64,000 nucleotides of DNA from Earliella scabrosa (lineage: Eukaryota; Basidiomycota; Agaricomycetes; Polyporales; Polyporaceae). Below are positions 23,189-34,050 of the stretch, in pieces. The notes beneath the pieces are model-generated. The model saw only the letters and a list, made by a program, of their open reading frames with translations, was not told the origin of the DNA and made no database searches. The position numbers and the translations under genes are program-made. The stretch covers positions 186,001 to 250,000 of the forward strand of contig JABYQQ010000003.1 of NCBI GenBank assembly GCA_022605405.1, in the 5' to 3' direction. The first letter of the stretch is position 1. Each line of letters begins with the position of its first letter.

Positions 23189-24930
23189 CTACGACGTCCG
23201 CACGTTGATCTCTGCCGCCCTGAGCGCGGCCTTCACCTCGTCTATCCCCACCTCGCGCCGGTGGAAGATCCCTGCGGCCAGGGCAGCTTCCACGTTTGTT
23301 TTCCGGAACACCTCGACGAAGTGGTCCGCCTTGCCTGCGCCACTGCTCGCGACGACAGGTATGCGAACGTTCCGTCGGACAAGCTCAACCAAGTCGAGGT
23401 CGTAGCCCAGCCCAGTGCCGTCTCGGTCGATACTGTTGAGCAGTATCTCGCCGGCACCGAGCTTTTCGACGCCGCGTACGAGCTGTGCGACGGACAGCGG
23501 CCGGTCTTCTCGTCCGCCGCGCACGGTGCACTGATACCACCACGCCTTGCCCCGCTCCTTCTCTGGCCCGTCGGGTTGTCCGTACACAAGCTCGTCCTTG
23601 TACGGGCCGTCGTATGAGGGAACGACGTAAACCCTCCGCGGGTCGACCGAGACGACGACGGCTTGTCGGCCGTACGCGTGTGCGATGGTCTCGATCGCAC
23701 TCGAGCCGTCGCCTTCTCCGATGCCGTCCGCACTGGGCCGCTCGCGCATCCTCTCAACCGCGAACACGGCCTCGGTCGCGATGCTGACCTTGTCCGCGCC
23801 CGCACGGAAGTATGCGCCGGCGACTTCGAGGGCGGAGTGCGGGGTGCCATCCGGGTCGACCGTGTCCTTGATCCCGCCGCCGATGGTGAGCGGGACGAAG
23901 ACGGTCTCGGCGGCGGCACGCACGACGGCGAGCATCGGCTGGTCGAGGAGCGGGGAGTGCCGGAAGGAGGTGATGTTCATGAGGCAGAGCTCGTCCGCGC
24001 CCTCCTCGTAATACCGCGAGGCGAGGGCCACTGGCTTCCCCAAGTTACGTACCGCGCCCGCTGTACTCGCCTCTGTGGACTCGACGCGCTCGCGTACGTC
24101 GTACTGATCGCCCTTGGTGACGACGAGGTCTCCATCATCGTTCGAACGGACATCCATGCACGCCACGATACGTTTTGTGAACCCGTCCTTTGGCTTCGGG
24201 GTGCGGGCGACACGAGGGGTTGGAGGGCTGGTCGCACGTTCGCCTTCGGACTGTCGGAGCCAGGCGTCGAGAACTTTCAGGCCAGCGGGGCCTGACTTCT
24301 CCGGGTGGAACTGACATGCGAAGACGTTGCCTTTGCGCACGGTCGCCAGGAACACCTCCTGACCGTACTGTGTGGTGGTGTGCCCCCATTGGGCCACCTC
24401 AGGGCGCTCCCAGTCGTACGCCGCGCGGAAGGAGTGGACGAAGTAGTAGGTGGATCCCGGATCGAGTCCTTCGTGCGCCTTTTCTTCCGGATCGAGGAAC
24501 TCGACGGAGTTCCAGCCCATGTGGGGCACGGACTTGTCTGCGTTGCTAAAGAGGCCGATTTCGCTCGGGATGATGCCCAAGCCTTTGGACGAAGGAGACT
24601 CGAGGGATGACTGGAAGAGGACCTGCATGCCTATGCAGATGCCGAAGTACGGTTTCCCCGACGCGAGGTATTCGCGCAGCGGCTCGTAGAGTCCGCGTGA
24701 TATGAGCCCATCGATCGCGCTCCCAAAAGCACCCACTCCAGGGAAGATGAGGCTCTAAGGAGAAATGCGAGTGAGCATGACGGACATGAGCCAGAGCTCA
24801 ACTGACTGACCGTAGCCTTGTCAAAGTCAGCAGGAGTGGAGATCCACTGGAACTCGTGCCCGAGTTTCTTGAGGGTGTTTGCAAGGCTCTGGACGTTACC
24901 CGCACCGTAGTCGAGGAGGTAGAGGCCCAT
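23189..24930 (-). CDS. HIS7: Imidazole glycerol phosphate synthase HisHF (amidotransferase-cyclase)
   Basis: Minus-strand exons 24811..24930 and 23189..24754; 561 residues (yeast His7 is 552). It converts PRFAR plus glutamine to imidazole glycerol phosphate and AICAR, joining histidine to purine synthesis. The N-terminal class I glutaminase starts MGLYLLDYGAGNVQSLANTL, has the nucleophile in PYFGICIGMQ (Cys80) and the His/Glu pair in CQFHPEKSG (about 190/192). The C-terminal HisF barrel starts RIVACMDVRSNDDG and keeps PLTIGGGIKD, GADKVSIATEAV, VVSVDPRR, EILLNSIDRDGTG and VVASSGAG. An upstream in-frame ATG at 24951 would add seven residues; MGLYLLD is the family start. It is divergent from the phosphoglycerate dehydrogenase gene, with a Gcn4-type core between them. 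Confidence 0.95.
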
Positions 24931-25002
24931 CGTGGACGAGAAGGGGAGCAAAGTGCAGACGAGGCGTGTCGGACATTTGGGATGGGATTTGGGAGAGAAG
25001 TC

Positions 25003-25008
25003 GAGTCA
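25003..25008 (-). promoter_or_regulatory. Gcn4-type core TGACTC between HIS7 and PGDH genes
   Basis: The minus strand reads CTTGACTCGA, containing the TGACTC core bound by Gcn4/CPC1 bZIP activators in general amino acid control. It is 73 nt upstream of the HIS7 ATG and 177 nt upstream of the serine-pathway ATG. A TCTAA x3 tandem repeat lies just right of it at 25027-25043. Seen as sequence; regulation is inferred. Confidence 0.5.
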
Positions 25009-25184
25009 AGGTGCGATAAAAGTGCATCTAATCTAATCTAATCCCGCGTGCAGTTGCATCATCTGCGCGCCATACTTATAATAGCGAACTCAATTCCGAA
25101 TTGCTTCGCTCTGCTATAACTCGACTCGTACCTCCAGTCATACGCTTTCTTTACGCCCCACAGCTTCCACAAGGTATCTTCTAC

Positions 25185-26643
25185 ATGTCCTCCGCCATCT
25201 CCATCCCCAACAGCAGGCCGCACAATATGAATGCTGTTGCGGCGTCCACCTCCCCTACTGCATCTAACATCCATGAACGCATGCTCCTCCGCAAGGACTC
25301 GATCAGCTTTTCCATCCGTCAGCCCAAGGCCCTTCATCCCATAGACAACGAGGACCTTCGTCTCCTCCTCCTCGAAAACATCAGTCAGGAAGCCGTGAAA
25401 GCGTTCCGCGCACAAGGCTTCCATGTCGACCACTCCGCGAAGGCGATGTCGGAGGACGAGCTCGTCCAGAAGATCGGCTCCTACCATGCCATTGGTATCC
25501 GGAGCAAGACCAAAATCACCGAGCGGGTGCTCAAGGCTGCGAGCAAAGTGAGTGCATTAGCCCCAACCCGCTCTCGCGAGTGCTCATTGCGTGCACCCTT
25601 AGCTCCTTGTCATCGGATGCTTCTGCATCGGAACGAACCAAGTCGACCTGCTGAGCGCCGCGAAGGCAGGCATCCCCGTGTTCAACTCCCCCTTCTCCAA
25701 CTCCCGGTCAGTCGCGGAACTCGTCATGTCCGAGATCGTAGCGCTCTCCCGACAGTACTTCCAACGCGCGTTCGAGATGCGTGAAGGAATCTGGAACAAG
25801 CAGTCGAAGGGCTGCTGGGAGGTCCGTGGCAAGACCATCGGCATCGTGGGCTACGGGCACATCGGCTCGCAGCTCTCCGTGCTCGCCGAAGCGTTCGGCA
25901 TGCGCGTTCTCTTCTACGATGTCGTCAACCTCATGCCGCTTGGTTCCGCGCGGCAGGTCAACTCGCTGTCCACCCTGCTTGCCGAGTCGGACTTCGTGAC
26001 TCTGCACGTCCCCGAGTTGCCGGAGACGACGAACATGATCTCGACGGAACAGTTGGCGATGATGAAGAAGGGCTCGTACCTCATCAACAACGCGCGCGGC
26101 AAGTGCGTAGACATTCCTGCCCTCATCGACGCTCTCAAGTCCGGCCACCTTGCCGGTGCCGCCTTGGATGTGTACCCCGCCGAGCCAGGCTCAAACGGCG
26201 CGCCATTCGACGACCAGCTCAACTCTTGGTCCAGCGCGCTCCGTTCCATCCCCAACGTCATCCTGACGCCGCACATTGGTGGGTCGACCGAGGAGGCCCA
26301 GCGCATGATCGGCGAGGAGGTATCGACAGCCCTCACTCGCTACCTCAATTACGGCACAACGATCGCTTCAGTCAACTTCCCCGAGATCGACCTCCGCGCC
26401 ATCACCCTTGAGGAGCCCAACCATGTCCGGGTATGCTTCGTGCACAACAACATCCCTGGTGTGCTGCGCCAGGTCAACGAGGTACTTTCGCCGTACAACG
26501 TCTCCAAGCAGTACTCGGATTCCAAAGGCGATATTGCCTACCTCATGGCCGACATCGCAGACGTCAGTCCCTCGGACGTGAACTCCCTTAAGGATCAGAT
26601 CAGCAAGACCAATGCGAACATCCTCACGCGCCTGCTCGCTTGA
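25185..26643 (+). CDS. D-3-phosphoglycerate dehydrogenase
   Basis: Exons 25185..25547 and 25603..26643; 467 residues, matching yeast Ser3/Ser33 (469). It catalyses the first step of serine synthesis, oxidising 3-phosphoglycerate with NAD. It shows the N-terminal substrate half (LLLLENISQEAVKAFRAQGF), the glycine-rich NAD fold VGYGHIGSQLSVLAEAFGM, the signature NNARGKCVDIPAL, the catalytic HIGGSTEEAQ histidine, and a C-terminal ACT domain (VRVCFVHNNIPGVLRQVNEV). The ACT domain normally binds serine for feedback control. The start codon is the first ATG; an open frame extends upstream from a TTG but lacks an ATG. Confidence 0.95.
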
Positions 26644-26989
26644 AGACCCTGTCGTCTTCGGCTACCCCTTGTACACCTCCTCAAAATGCCGACCAAGGAC
26701 GTTCATCTTGCATCTCATACTTGGTTACGCTCCATCACCTCCACGCGACAGGTCGGATCACTCAACTGATCATACCTTTCTCCCCATTCAACTGGCTCTC
26801 GACCGTTCAACCACTGTAGACTATACCTTCCACGTTGTAGTGATAGCAATGAGCAACAAGAAAGTAATGTATCAATCCGATATAGACATACAAAGGACGG
26901 TAGCGGTGAACACAGCGACTTGATTATGAATACAATGCGAGCAAAGCGAGTGGGACGCAAACGAGCGGGCAGCTGGGGTGCTGAAGACA
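26644..26989. other. Gap between convergent PGDH and RAD51 genes
   Basis: 3' UTR-like sequence. No gene is recognised. Confidence 0.5.
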
Positions 26990-28227
26990 TCACTCCTCTT
27001 CCGGATCTCCTATACCACTGTTGAGGATGGCAAAGGTGGTCTCAGATTCTGGAAGACAGGGAGAGTCGTAAATCTTGGCCTGGCGGTTTGCTGCTCTGCC
27101 TTTCTTCAACTGCACGCTGTAGCATGACTTGTGTTTAGTTTGCCTTACCCAATGAAAACGAAGGGGACATACCGAGTGGTAGATGCATGCGCTAGGATGT
27201 TACCACCGACAGGCTTCTTCTCATTCGCCACATAAGGACCGGCCGCGCCATCCGGGTTCGACATGACTTGGTTCGTGATCACAACGGCAATCCCAAACTA
27301 TCATGAGAGATGCGTCAGTGGCGTTGTCTGTCCAAGGAGAACCTGCAACGCACCTCGTCCGCGAGGCGCTGCAGAGTACGTAGGAATTTGCCCAGATGAG
27401 ATTGCCGTGCAGACAGCTCGCCGCGTCCGTTGAAGTCGGTCCGGTACAATGCAGTAGCAGAATCAACGATGAGCAAGCAGAACCTACGGCGGTATGAGTT
27501 CACTATCCTCGCATATATCCAGGTCCTGGAACTCACCTCGACTCGGACATCAAGGCACTCGCAGCGGTGAGTAGCTGATTCTGGTGATCCGCGTTGTATG
27601 CCCGCGCATATGCAACATTGTCCAGAACCTCCTCCCCGTTCAAGCCTAATCTCTCCGCAACCGCCAACAACCGCACAGGACGGAAAGTGCCTTCGGTATC
27701 AATGTAAAGACACTTTCCTTCTCCTCCACCCATGTCGACCGGAAGCTGGCACGTCACCGCGAGCGTGTGGCAGATTTGAGACTTTCCGGTACGGAACTCG
27801 CCAAAGAACTCGGTGATGGACCCGGTCTCAATCCCTCCGCCGAGCAGAGCGTCCAGATTCTTCGAGCCGGTCGTTATATGCACTAGTTCCGCACGGCGAG
27901 CATGCACTTCGGTCGCACTTTGGAACCCGAGAGGAATGATCTTCAAGGCTGCATCATGGGGTATGACAATGGTGCACGTATGAGCGACTGTCTCAACATA
28001 CCTTCTGCGAGAATCTTGTCTGCTTTTTGCTCGGAGATACCCTTGATGGTCATCAGATTCTTCTTTGGCGTGTACGCTACCGCCTCCACCGTGTTCAGCC
28101 CAGCCTCCGTGAGCTTCTTGATGTCTTGTGCGCTGATCCCGCACTCAGCAAGCTTGTCAACGAGGAGAGGTCCAGATACATGAACTTCTTGCTCCTCTTG
28201 TTCCTGTGAGGGAGACGGAGAACTCAT
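26990..28227 (-). CDS. RAD51: DNA recombinase Rad51
   Basis: Minus-strand exons 28002..28227, 27537..27948, 27354..27483, 27173..27297 and 26990..27116; 339 residues, the same length as human RAD51. It forms the filament on single-stranded DNA that drives homologous recombination in the nucleus. An N-terminal helix-hairpin-helix region ([20 protein letters not shown]) is followed by the polymerisation/linker region with [14 protein letters not shown]. The RecA core has Walker A GEFRTGKS (Lys131), [11 protein letters not shown], Walker [15 protein letters not shown], and DNA loops with [16 protein letters not shown]. It ends GIGDPEEE. It is not Dmc1, since the N-terminal spacer and GFTTATE-type linker match Rad51. 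An ACGCGT box lies 120 nt upstream of the ATG. Confidence 0.97.
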
Positions 28228-28346
28228 GGTGGGCAGGAGCGGCAGGTAGGGTGGAGGGGGCTCGTTGACCTCAACGGAAATGGGTGCGGGATGGTAAGAG
28301 TCAAGATCGTCACACCGCGTCACCTAACATTGGCTCTGACACAACC

Positions 28347-28363
28347 ACGCGTCTTGTCACGTG
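28347..28363. promoter_or_regulatory. ACGCGT and CACGTG elements upstream of RAD51
   Basis: ACGCGT at 28347-28352 (MluI cell-cycle box) and CACGTG at 28358-28363 lie about 120-135 nt upstream of the RAD51 start. In yeasts ACGCGT is bound by MBF (Mbp1/Swi6) at G1/S genes, and S. cerevisiae RAD51 is such a target. The same pair of hexamers occurs at 4939-4972. Confidence 0.45.
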
Positions 28364-28507
28364 AACGTGTTGACGTCCATCACACCTTAGCCTACTCGCT
28401 GAAGACGACGCCCTCCCGGTGGTACACCGGAAATGTGAGCGCAATGGGGGGCGCGGAGTGAATTATGCGATCTATAGTTGGGTACAGTGACGAGGTGGAT
28501 AGGTCAG

Positions 28508-29447
28508 CTACTCAGACGTGCCGGTATCAGTTCTGCCCAAGGCCCGCTCAAACCACTCCACTGCTTGTAGGTCAAGGACGAGACGAGGCCACTTCAAAGC
28601 ACTGTAAACGTTGAGATCCGCAGCCGTCACCGTTTCCACGGTCGGCAGGTTGCTGCTAGCCCTCCTCAATCCCTCCGGTATTTCGTCGTGCCCTGTGACG
28701 AACAACGTCCTTCGCCAACCCAACTCCTCGATGCGATCCTCCAGTTCCTTCGTCCTAAAGCCCGGCCACTCCAGACTCCGGACAACGCCCAATGAATGTT
28801 CCTTGACTCTGGCGCTGAGGGCGACCCGCATACCCATCTGGATGACCTTGCGGTTTAGTTTCGTCGCGAAGTCACGAGGTTTGGGCCCAAACGCAACACC
28901 ACCTCCTCGGAGCATGGGACTCTGGCCATCTCCAAGACGAGCCCGACCTGAGCCCTTCTGAGGCCGGATTTTGCGCCCGGAACCGCGGACCTCCCCTCGC
29001 GTCTTGGTGCTTGCGCTGCCTTGACGTTGACAATCGAGATGATGTACGACACAGAGGTGGAGGATGTCCCGACGGATGGGGTGAGCAAATACGCCAGAAT
29101 CAAGCTCGACGAGTTCGTCAGCAGGGTCGACGTTCTCTTCGGGACGGAGGAGGGAGGACATTTGCAGGTAGATGGGGCGTACACCTAGATAATCATGATA
29201 CTACTGTCTTTGAGATATGACGGGGGCAAACATACCTGCAAGCAACGAAGCATCCACCCTGCTGCTGCCAACTAGTACTGCCGGTGGATGAGGAACATCT
29301 CGTACAATTTGGCTCGTGAGTTGAGGGGATGTAGTCACGACAGTAGAGAGGCGGCGACAAGTGGCCTGGGAGGTCTGAATAATGAGATATTGATCGCGGA
29401 AGTGAACAACATACCTGACCCAGCGCACGCCTAACAGCAGCCAGCAT
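28508..29447 (-). CDS. Mitochondrial large ribosomal subunit protein uL4
   Basis: Minus-strand exons 29415..29447, 29236..29374 and 28508..29184; 282 residues. The N-terminus MLAAVRRALGQTSQATCRRL is rich in Arg/Ser/Ala without acids, fitting a mitochondrial targeting sequence. The uL4 core follows: RRDILHLCVVHHLDCQRQG, TRGEVRGSGRKIRPQKGSGR, the ARLGDGQSPMLRGGGVAFGP loop, then KPRDFATKLNRKV. It should be part of the mitoribosome exit-tunnel region. The first intron is only 40 nt, below the usual local size. An in-frame ATG at 29471 would add eight residues. It is divergent from RPS16. Confidence 0.88.
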
Positions 29448-29828
29448 GGCTGTCGGAGAAGATGGCTGCAACGTTATGAGCGCTTAAAGGGGAGGTGACC
29501 ACATCACTGTCACACATCCAGGAATGGCCATTGTGTGACGTGTGATTCCCCAAACGCCAGAAGAGATTGCTGCAGTCAATCATCGAACGCGCCGTCCAGC
29601 AAACCTCAAACCTCGTAGGGGTGAGTCTTCGTCCTCTCGTTTTACGCTTCCGAATGGCTCTACGAGATGGAATGGATGGATGAACGCGGTGGAGACGGGC
29701 GAGAATGGGCTGGATTGGGTCGCGCGGTTTCGGATGACCATACCTCACTCTGGCGACTTTCCGACAACCCGGGCTGAACTCGTACCCGTTTTCTAGCTTT
29801 CCAACTGCCCACGACACTCGACGACAAA
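29448..29828. promoter_or_regulatory. Divergent promoter of uL4m and RPS16
   Basis: 381 nt separate the two start codons of a mitochondrial and a cytosolic ribosomal protein gene. No motif stands out to me, apart from T/C-rich sequence before RPS16. Confidence 0.4.
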
Positions 29829-30394
29829 ATGGCACCCACGACGCAGGCCGTTCAGACCTTCGGCAAAAAGAAGGTATGTGCCCTTCCTATGCACGGCATC
29901 CTATGGTGTTGACTAGGTATCCTCCCCACACCACACCTGTTAGACCGCCACTGCTGTTGCGCACGCGAAGGAGGGTCGCGGTCTCATTCACATCAACGGC
30001 TCTCCCATCTCTTTGCTCAAGCCCGAGATCTTGCGATTCAAGGTCTACGAGCCCATCCTTGTTGCCGGCGAGGAGGCTTTCTCGGCAATTGACATTCGCC
30101 TTCGCGTGAAGGGTGGAGGACACACTTCCCAGGTCTACGCCATTCGTCAGGCGATCGCGAAGGCGGTCGTTGCGTACTACGCCAAGTACTTCGACGCTGC
30201 GAGCGCGCTCGAGCTCAAGAAGAAGTTGGTAGCCTACGACAGGACACTCCTGATCGCCGACCCGAGGAGAGCAGAACCGAAGAAGTTTGGTGGTCACGGT
30301 GCTCGTGCTCGCAGGCAGAAGTCGTACGTATCATATCTCAATCTTGTGTTCGGGTGTCGAAGATTTAACATACATCGTCTGCAGCTACCGGTGA
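29829..30394 (+). CDS. RPS16: 40S ribosomal protein S16 (uS9)
   Basis: Exons 29829..29873, 29944..30323 and 30385..30394; 144 residues. The product reads [55 protein letters not shown], and ends RARRQKSYR, the invariant uS9 C-terminus that reaches into the decoding centre. The last coding exon is only 10 nt and supplies the end of Ser, Tyr, Arg and the stop. Its choice is certain because SYR is required in the family. Confidence 0.96.
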
Positions 30395-31042
30395 ACGTCT
30401 CATCGGCATATCGTCGCATTGTCATGTTCTACTATCTCTTCTATACATTATGCCATGGCAACATGCAGATTCTATGACGGGCATATATGTGCTGGTGCAA
30501 TTGAACCGCTGTATGACTATCCTTCCTGGTGTCGCTACTCCGCGAGCTTACAGTGTGCCACAATATTTGTGTTGTGCAATAGCGGGGCCACGATCTACAT
30601 CAATGTTGTTGATCTTCAACCCATACCCTATGTAGTCGCCTCACGAAGTGCTGATATTCGGCGGTGTCCATGAGCGCTTAAGGAAGAATGGATGGCTTTG
30701 ATGAGCTCGACATTTTGTAGCGGCATTGTCCAACTTATTACATTCATTGGAGACCACACGATCGCTTCAGAACGATGGAAGTAGGTTCTTGTCGTGGCAA
30801 TGGTGGAGATTGCACAGACCTCCCGGGGGTGGCCCAGATCGAGGCAACCGCGCGACCGTGGCTTGTGCGTGTGGTCAAGCAATATATATGTCTTCGCTCT
30901 ACCACGTACTCTGAATCTTGTCCCCCTCCCTTGGAGCTCCTACTCTATCTACCGCCACTGCCTGTCTGGTCCCTCACCCTTGTCCTCAAGACCTGAGCCG
31001 AGCCGAGACTTGCGCGGGCTTACCCGGTCGTGCACTCAATCC
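30395..31042. other. Intergenic region upstream of the Rap1-like gene
   Basis: About 650 nt containing the RPS16 3' UTR and the next promoter. Several open frames are present on both strands but none convinces. Confidence 0.5.
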
Positions 31043-33843
31043 ATGGAATTTCAGGCTCAGTCAGACCAATCTCCGCCTCCATCCTCGCAGGTGGTCAAGC
31101 ACATCTTTGTGGATGCAGCCCATCAACCACTCAAAATCTTCTTAGAGCCGAGCGAGGTGTCAAACCGCCCCAAACTCGTACGTCTACTGAAAGTAAGTAG
31201 TCTTCTTGATGATCAATTGGGTACCGGTGCTGACCACTCGTCTGGTACAGAACGGTGGTGGATTCCTTTGCGAAGCCGTAGCAGAAGCCGATTTTGTTGT
31301 GGTCGCCCCAGAAACCGTCTCAGCGACTCAGCTCATCGATAGTTGGCTCGGGGAGAAGATCTTTCTCAACGTTGACTGGGTCTACGAGTCAATCAAGAAA
31401 GGGAGGGCGTTACTTGAGGAGGATAATTGGGGAGGTTTTCTCGCTGCGAACAGTAACGTCCCTGTTACACGAACGTCAGTGTGTTCTACAATATACCTCG
31501 TTGTATGCACTGACGCCGCAGAAGACACCTGCCGACTCCTCGCGAGACACCCTCAGAGCAGCAGACTCTGGCAGAAGAATCAGCCATGCAGAACCAGCCA
31601 TACTCCATTCCCAATCCAGCCTTCGTACAATCCGGTTCTCCAGCACCCCTCGGCTCCCAGTATCAGCCACAGCCAATTCCACAACAGCCAATGCTTAGCC
31701 AGCCTCTACCAATGCTACAAGCCTGTCCTAATGGTCAAGTGATGATCCCCGCCCAACTCCTCATGGGTCTTCTACAAAGCCAGGGCATCAATCCGGCGAA
31801 CATGGTTCCCGTCGCTCAAGCTCCGAACCAACTGCCTATGAATGTCGTTCAAGGACAACCCATGCCCAGTAACTACACTCAACAGCCGATGCCTCCGTTC
31901 ATGCCCCAGTCAGCTATGTTCGTTCAAAACTCCTACATGTCGCCCCAGGGACCCTCTTTTCCCCAACACATGGTCAATATGTCCTTCCCCCAGCCCATGG
32001 ACATCAGTTCCCCATTGCACAGCGGTCTATCTCACAACTCCGCTACTCCGGAATCGTACGCGCAGGGTTCAGGTAGCATGTCAGGTATGTGGCCGTCCAC
32101 GCGAGCACGATATTGTCTCACTTTTCTTATATCTTATCTTTGATCTTCCCAGAAACACCTTCTGCCATGGAACAGGATGAACCACCTTCTCGCAAGAAGA
32201 AATCAAAGGCAAAGGAGTCCCCGGTGGTCGGCTCATCCAAGAAGAAGGTGAAGACCGAAGGCGGACGTCATTCGAAGTATCGTCGGCGCAGTGAATCGTA
32301 TGACGAGCCGCCTCTCCCATACCCACCTTCCAGCTCTTCTCCCCCACGCCGTCACGACGCATCAAAGCAAGATGGTGGACTGTTCTGCAAGCGTCACGGC
32401 GACTCGTATCAGTTCTTCGTGCAGATCGGAATCCGCAACAGGCGAGATGTTGTCGATAGTGTCAAGGTAAGGGATATTTGGCTTTGATCTATGGTCGGAC
32501 GAATGAATTTCCCATTCCCGCAGAAACAAGGAGGCAAGGTCGTGTCCGATATAATTGACGCCGATTTCGTGATCCTTGGCCACCCCACTACCCAGCACTT
32601 CGAAGATTGGCTGAGACAGGCTTACTATTTCGGCAAGCGCCCAGTGAAGCCTCAATGGGTGCTGGACTCCGTGAAGCAGGAGGAGATTTTGGACCTGGAC
32701 GACTACGTGTACGAGAACTTCACGGTCGAGCGGAAACGTGGTCGACCGTCGTCTACGGGTCAGCGCTATATCGTCACTCAGGTGCAGTCAGGGTCTGAGG
32801 ACGACGCGGAACAGGATGAGGACGAAGCGGAAGAGGAAGAGGACGAGGACGAAGAGCATGAAGCTGAAGATCTCAAAGTACGGAAGAAGGCTGAGAAGGT
32901 GACTACCCTAGGGAAGCCTGTCAAGAAAGAGAAGAGAGTGAAGACAGACAAGAAGGCAGACAAGAAGAGGGCAGACAAGAAGGCAGAGACAATGCTAGAG
33001 AAGAGAAAGTTGGAGAAGAATGCTCGCAAGGCGACAGTAGTCGAAGACGAAGAAGCTCTACCCGCAAGCAGGAAAGGCAAGATGAGCGCGAGTGCGAGGT
33101 CACCCTCTCCCAGGAACCATCATGAACCCTCGCCTCCTCCACCTACACGGGTTGTTCAACACACTACTGGCAAGAATCTTTACACCAAAGAAGACGACGA
33201 CTACTGCGAGAAATACATCCCGATACTGCTTGCTCGAGATCTGGAAATGACTACCGCTGCCATTGCACAGAAACTGCATACCAAGGTAAGATTAAATGCA
33301 TCATTCAATGTTGCCTCACAATTAATACAAATGCAAAGATGCCCCACCACACGGCGTCGTCGTGGGTGTCCCATCTCACGCATGCAACTCGACGCGCCAA
33401 GTTGACCGAGTGGAGACGACGCGCCGGCATCCAGAGTCGCAAGACGAATGCGGGCGGAAGACGATCAACTAGTGCTACGACGGGACCTGTTGAACCTCAG
33501 CCTCAGACTTCCGAAGCCAATCCTCCAGCTCCTCCACTGCCCGCTATAGACCCCATCAAGGTCATGACTCAGTTTTTCGCGGACGGTAAAGCAGACAACC
33601 TGGATGATAAGGAGGTATGGCGTGTTATATCCCAGGAGGTATGTGACAATAACGGATTTGTTAGAACTTGCAGTACTCATGTTGGTTTCCCAGCATCCGC
33701 AGTTGACTGCTGCACAATGGGAAGCCGTCTGGGTCCAGCATAACGAGACCATTTCTCGGAAGGTCGGGCAGATAACTCGCGCTTCGGAGGAATCAGCACA
33801 ACCGAGCGGAAGCAGTCAATCTACGAAGCCAGAGCGGGAGTAG
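31043..33843 (+). CDS. Rap1-like protein: two BRCT domains and a Myb-like segment
   Basis: Exons 31043..31192, 31251..31474, 31522..32084, 32153..32466, 32524..33285, 33339..33638 and 33694..33843; 820 residues. BRCT 1 (about 18-115) has HIFVDAAHQPLKIFLEPSEV and ends SWLGEKIFLNVDWVYESIKK. A Gln/Pro/Met-rich linker of about 190 residues follows. BRCT 2 (about 380-480) has FFVQIGIRNRRDVVDSVKKQ, ADFVILGHPTTQHFEDWLRQ and RPVKPQWVLDSVKQEE. An acidic run and a KADKK-type Lys/Asp repeat then lead to a Myb-like segment (about 640-710): YTKEDDDYCEKYIPILLARD and SSWVSHLTHATRRAKLTEWR. BRCT plus Myb is the Rap1 telomere-protein layout, and BRCT 1 looks Rap1-like. A second BRCT is not in yeast or human Rap1. 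A telomere or DNA-damage role is an inference. Confidence 0.72.
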
Positions 33844-34050
33844 TTGTTGTGGGCGTGGCTTTATAGTGAATGGCGGGGTGTGGTATGTTTATTACCTTCT
33901 AGCACAGTAATCATGTCACGACTTGAATGTTGCAACGGTGTATTGTTCGCCATGCACTTGCTGAGTAGACGCATACGAAAGAAGCAGACATGATAGGAAC
34001 TTCTGCATGCGCGAGGAGGGTAACAAGACTCTACATTGACCAGCAAAGAT

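Noticed and set aside
25027..25043. TCTAA x3 as telomere-like repeat
   Set aside because: Only three units, and it does not match TTAGGG-type telomere repeats; treated as a simple repeat.
25101..25184. N-terminal extension of phosphoglycerate dehydrogenase
   Set aside because: The frame is open but starts at TTG; the first ATG is at 25185 and gives the normal length.
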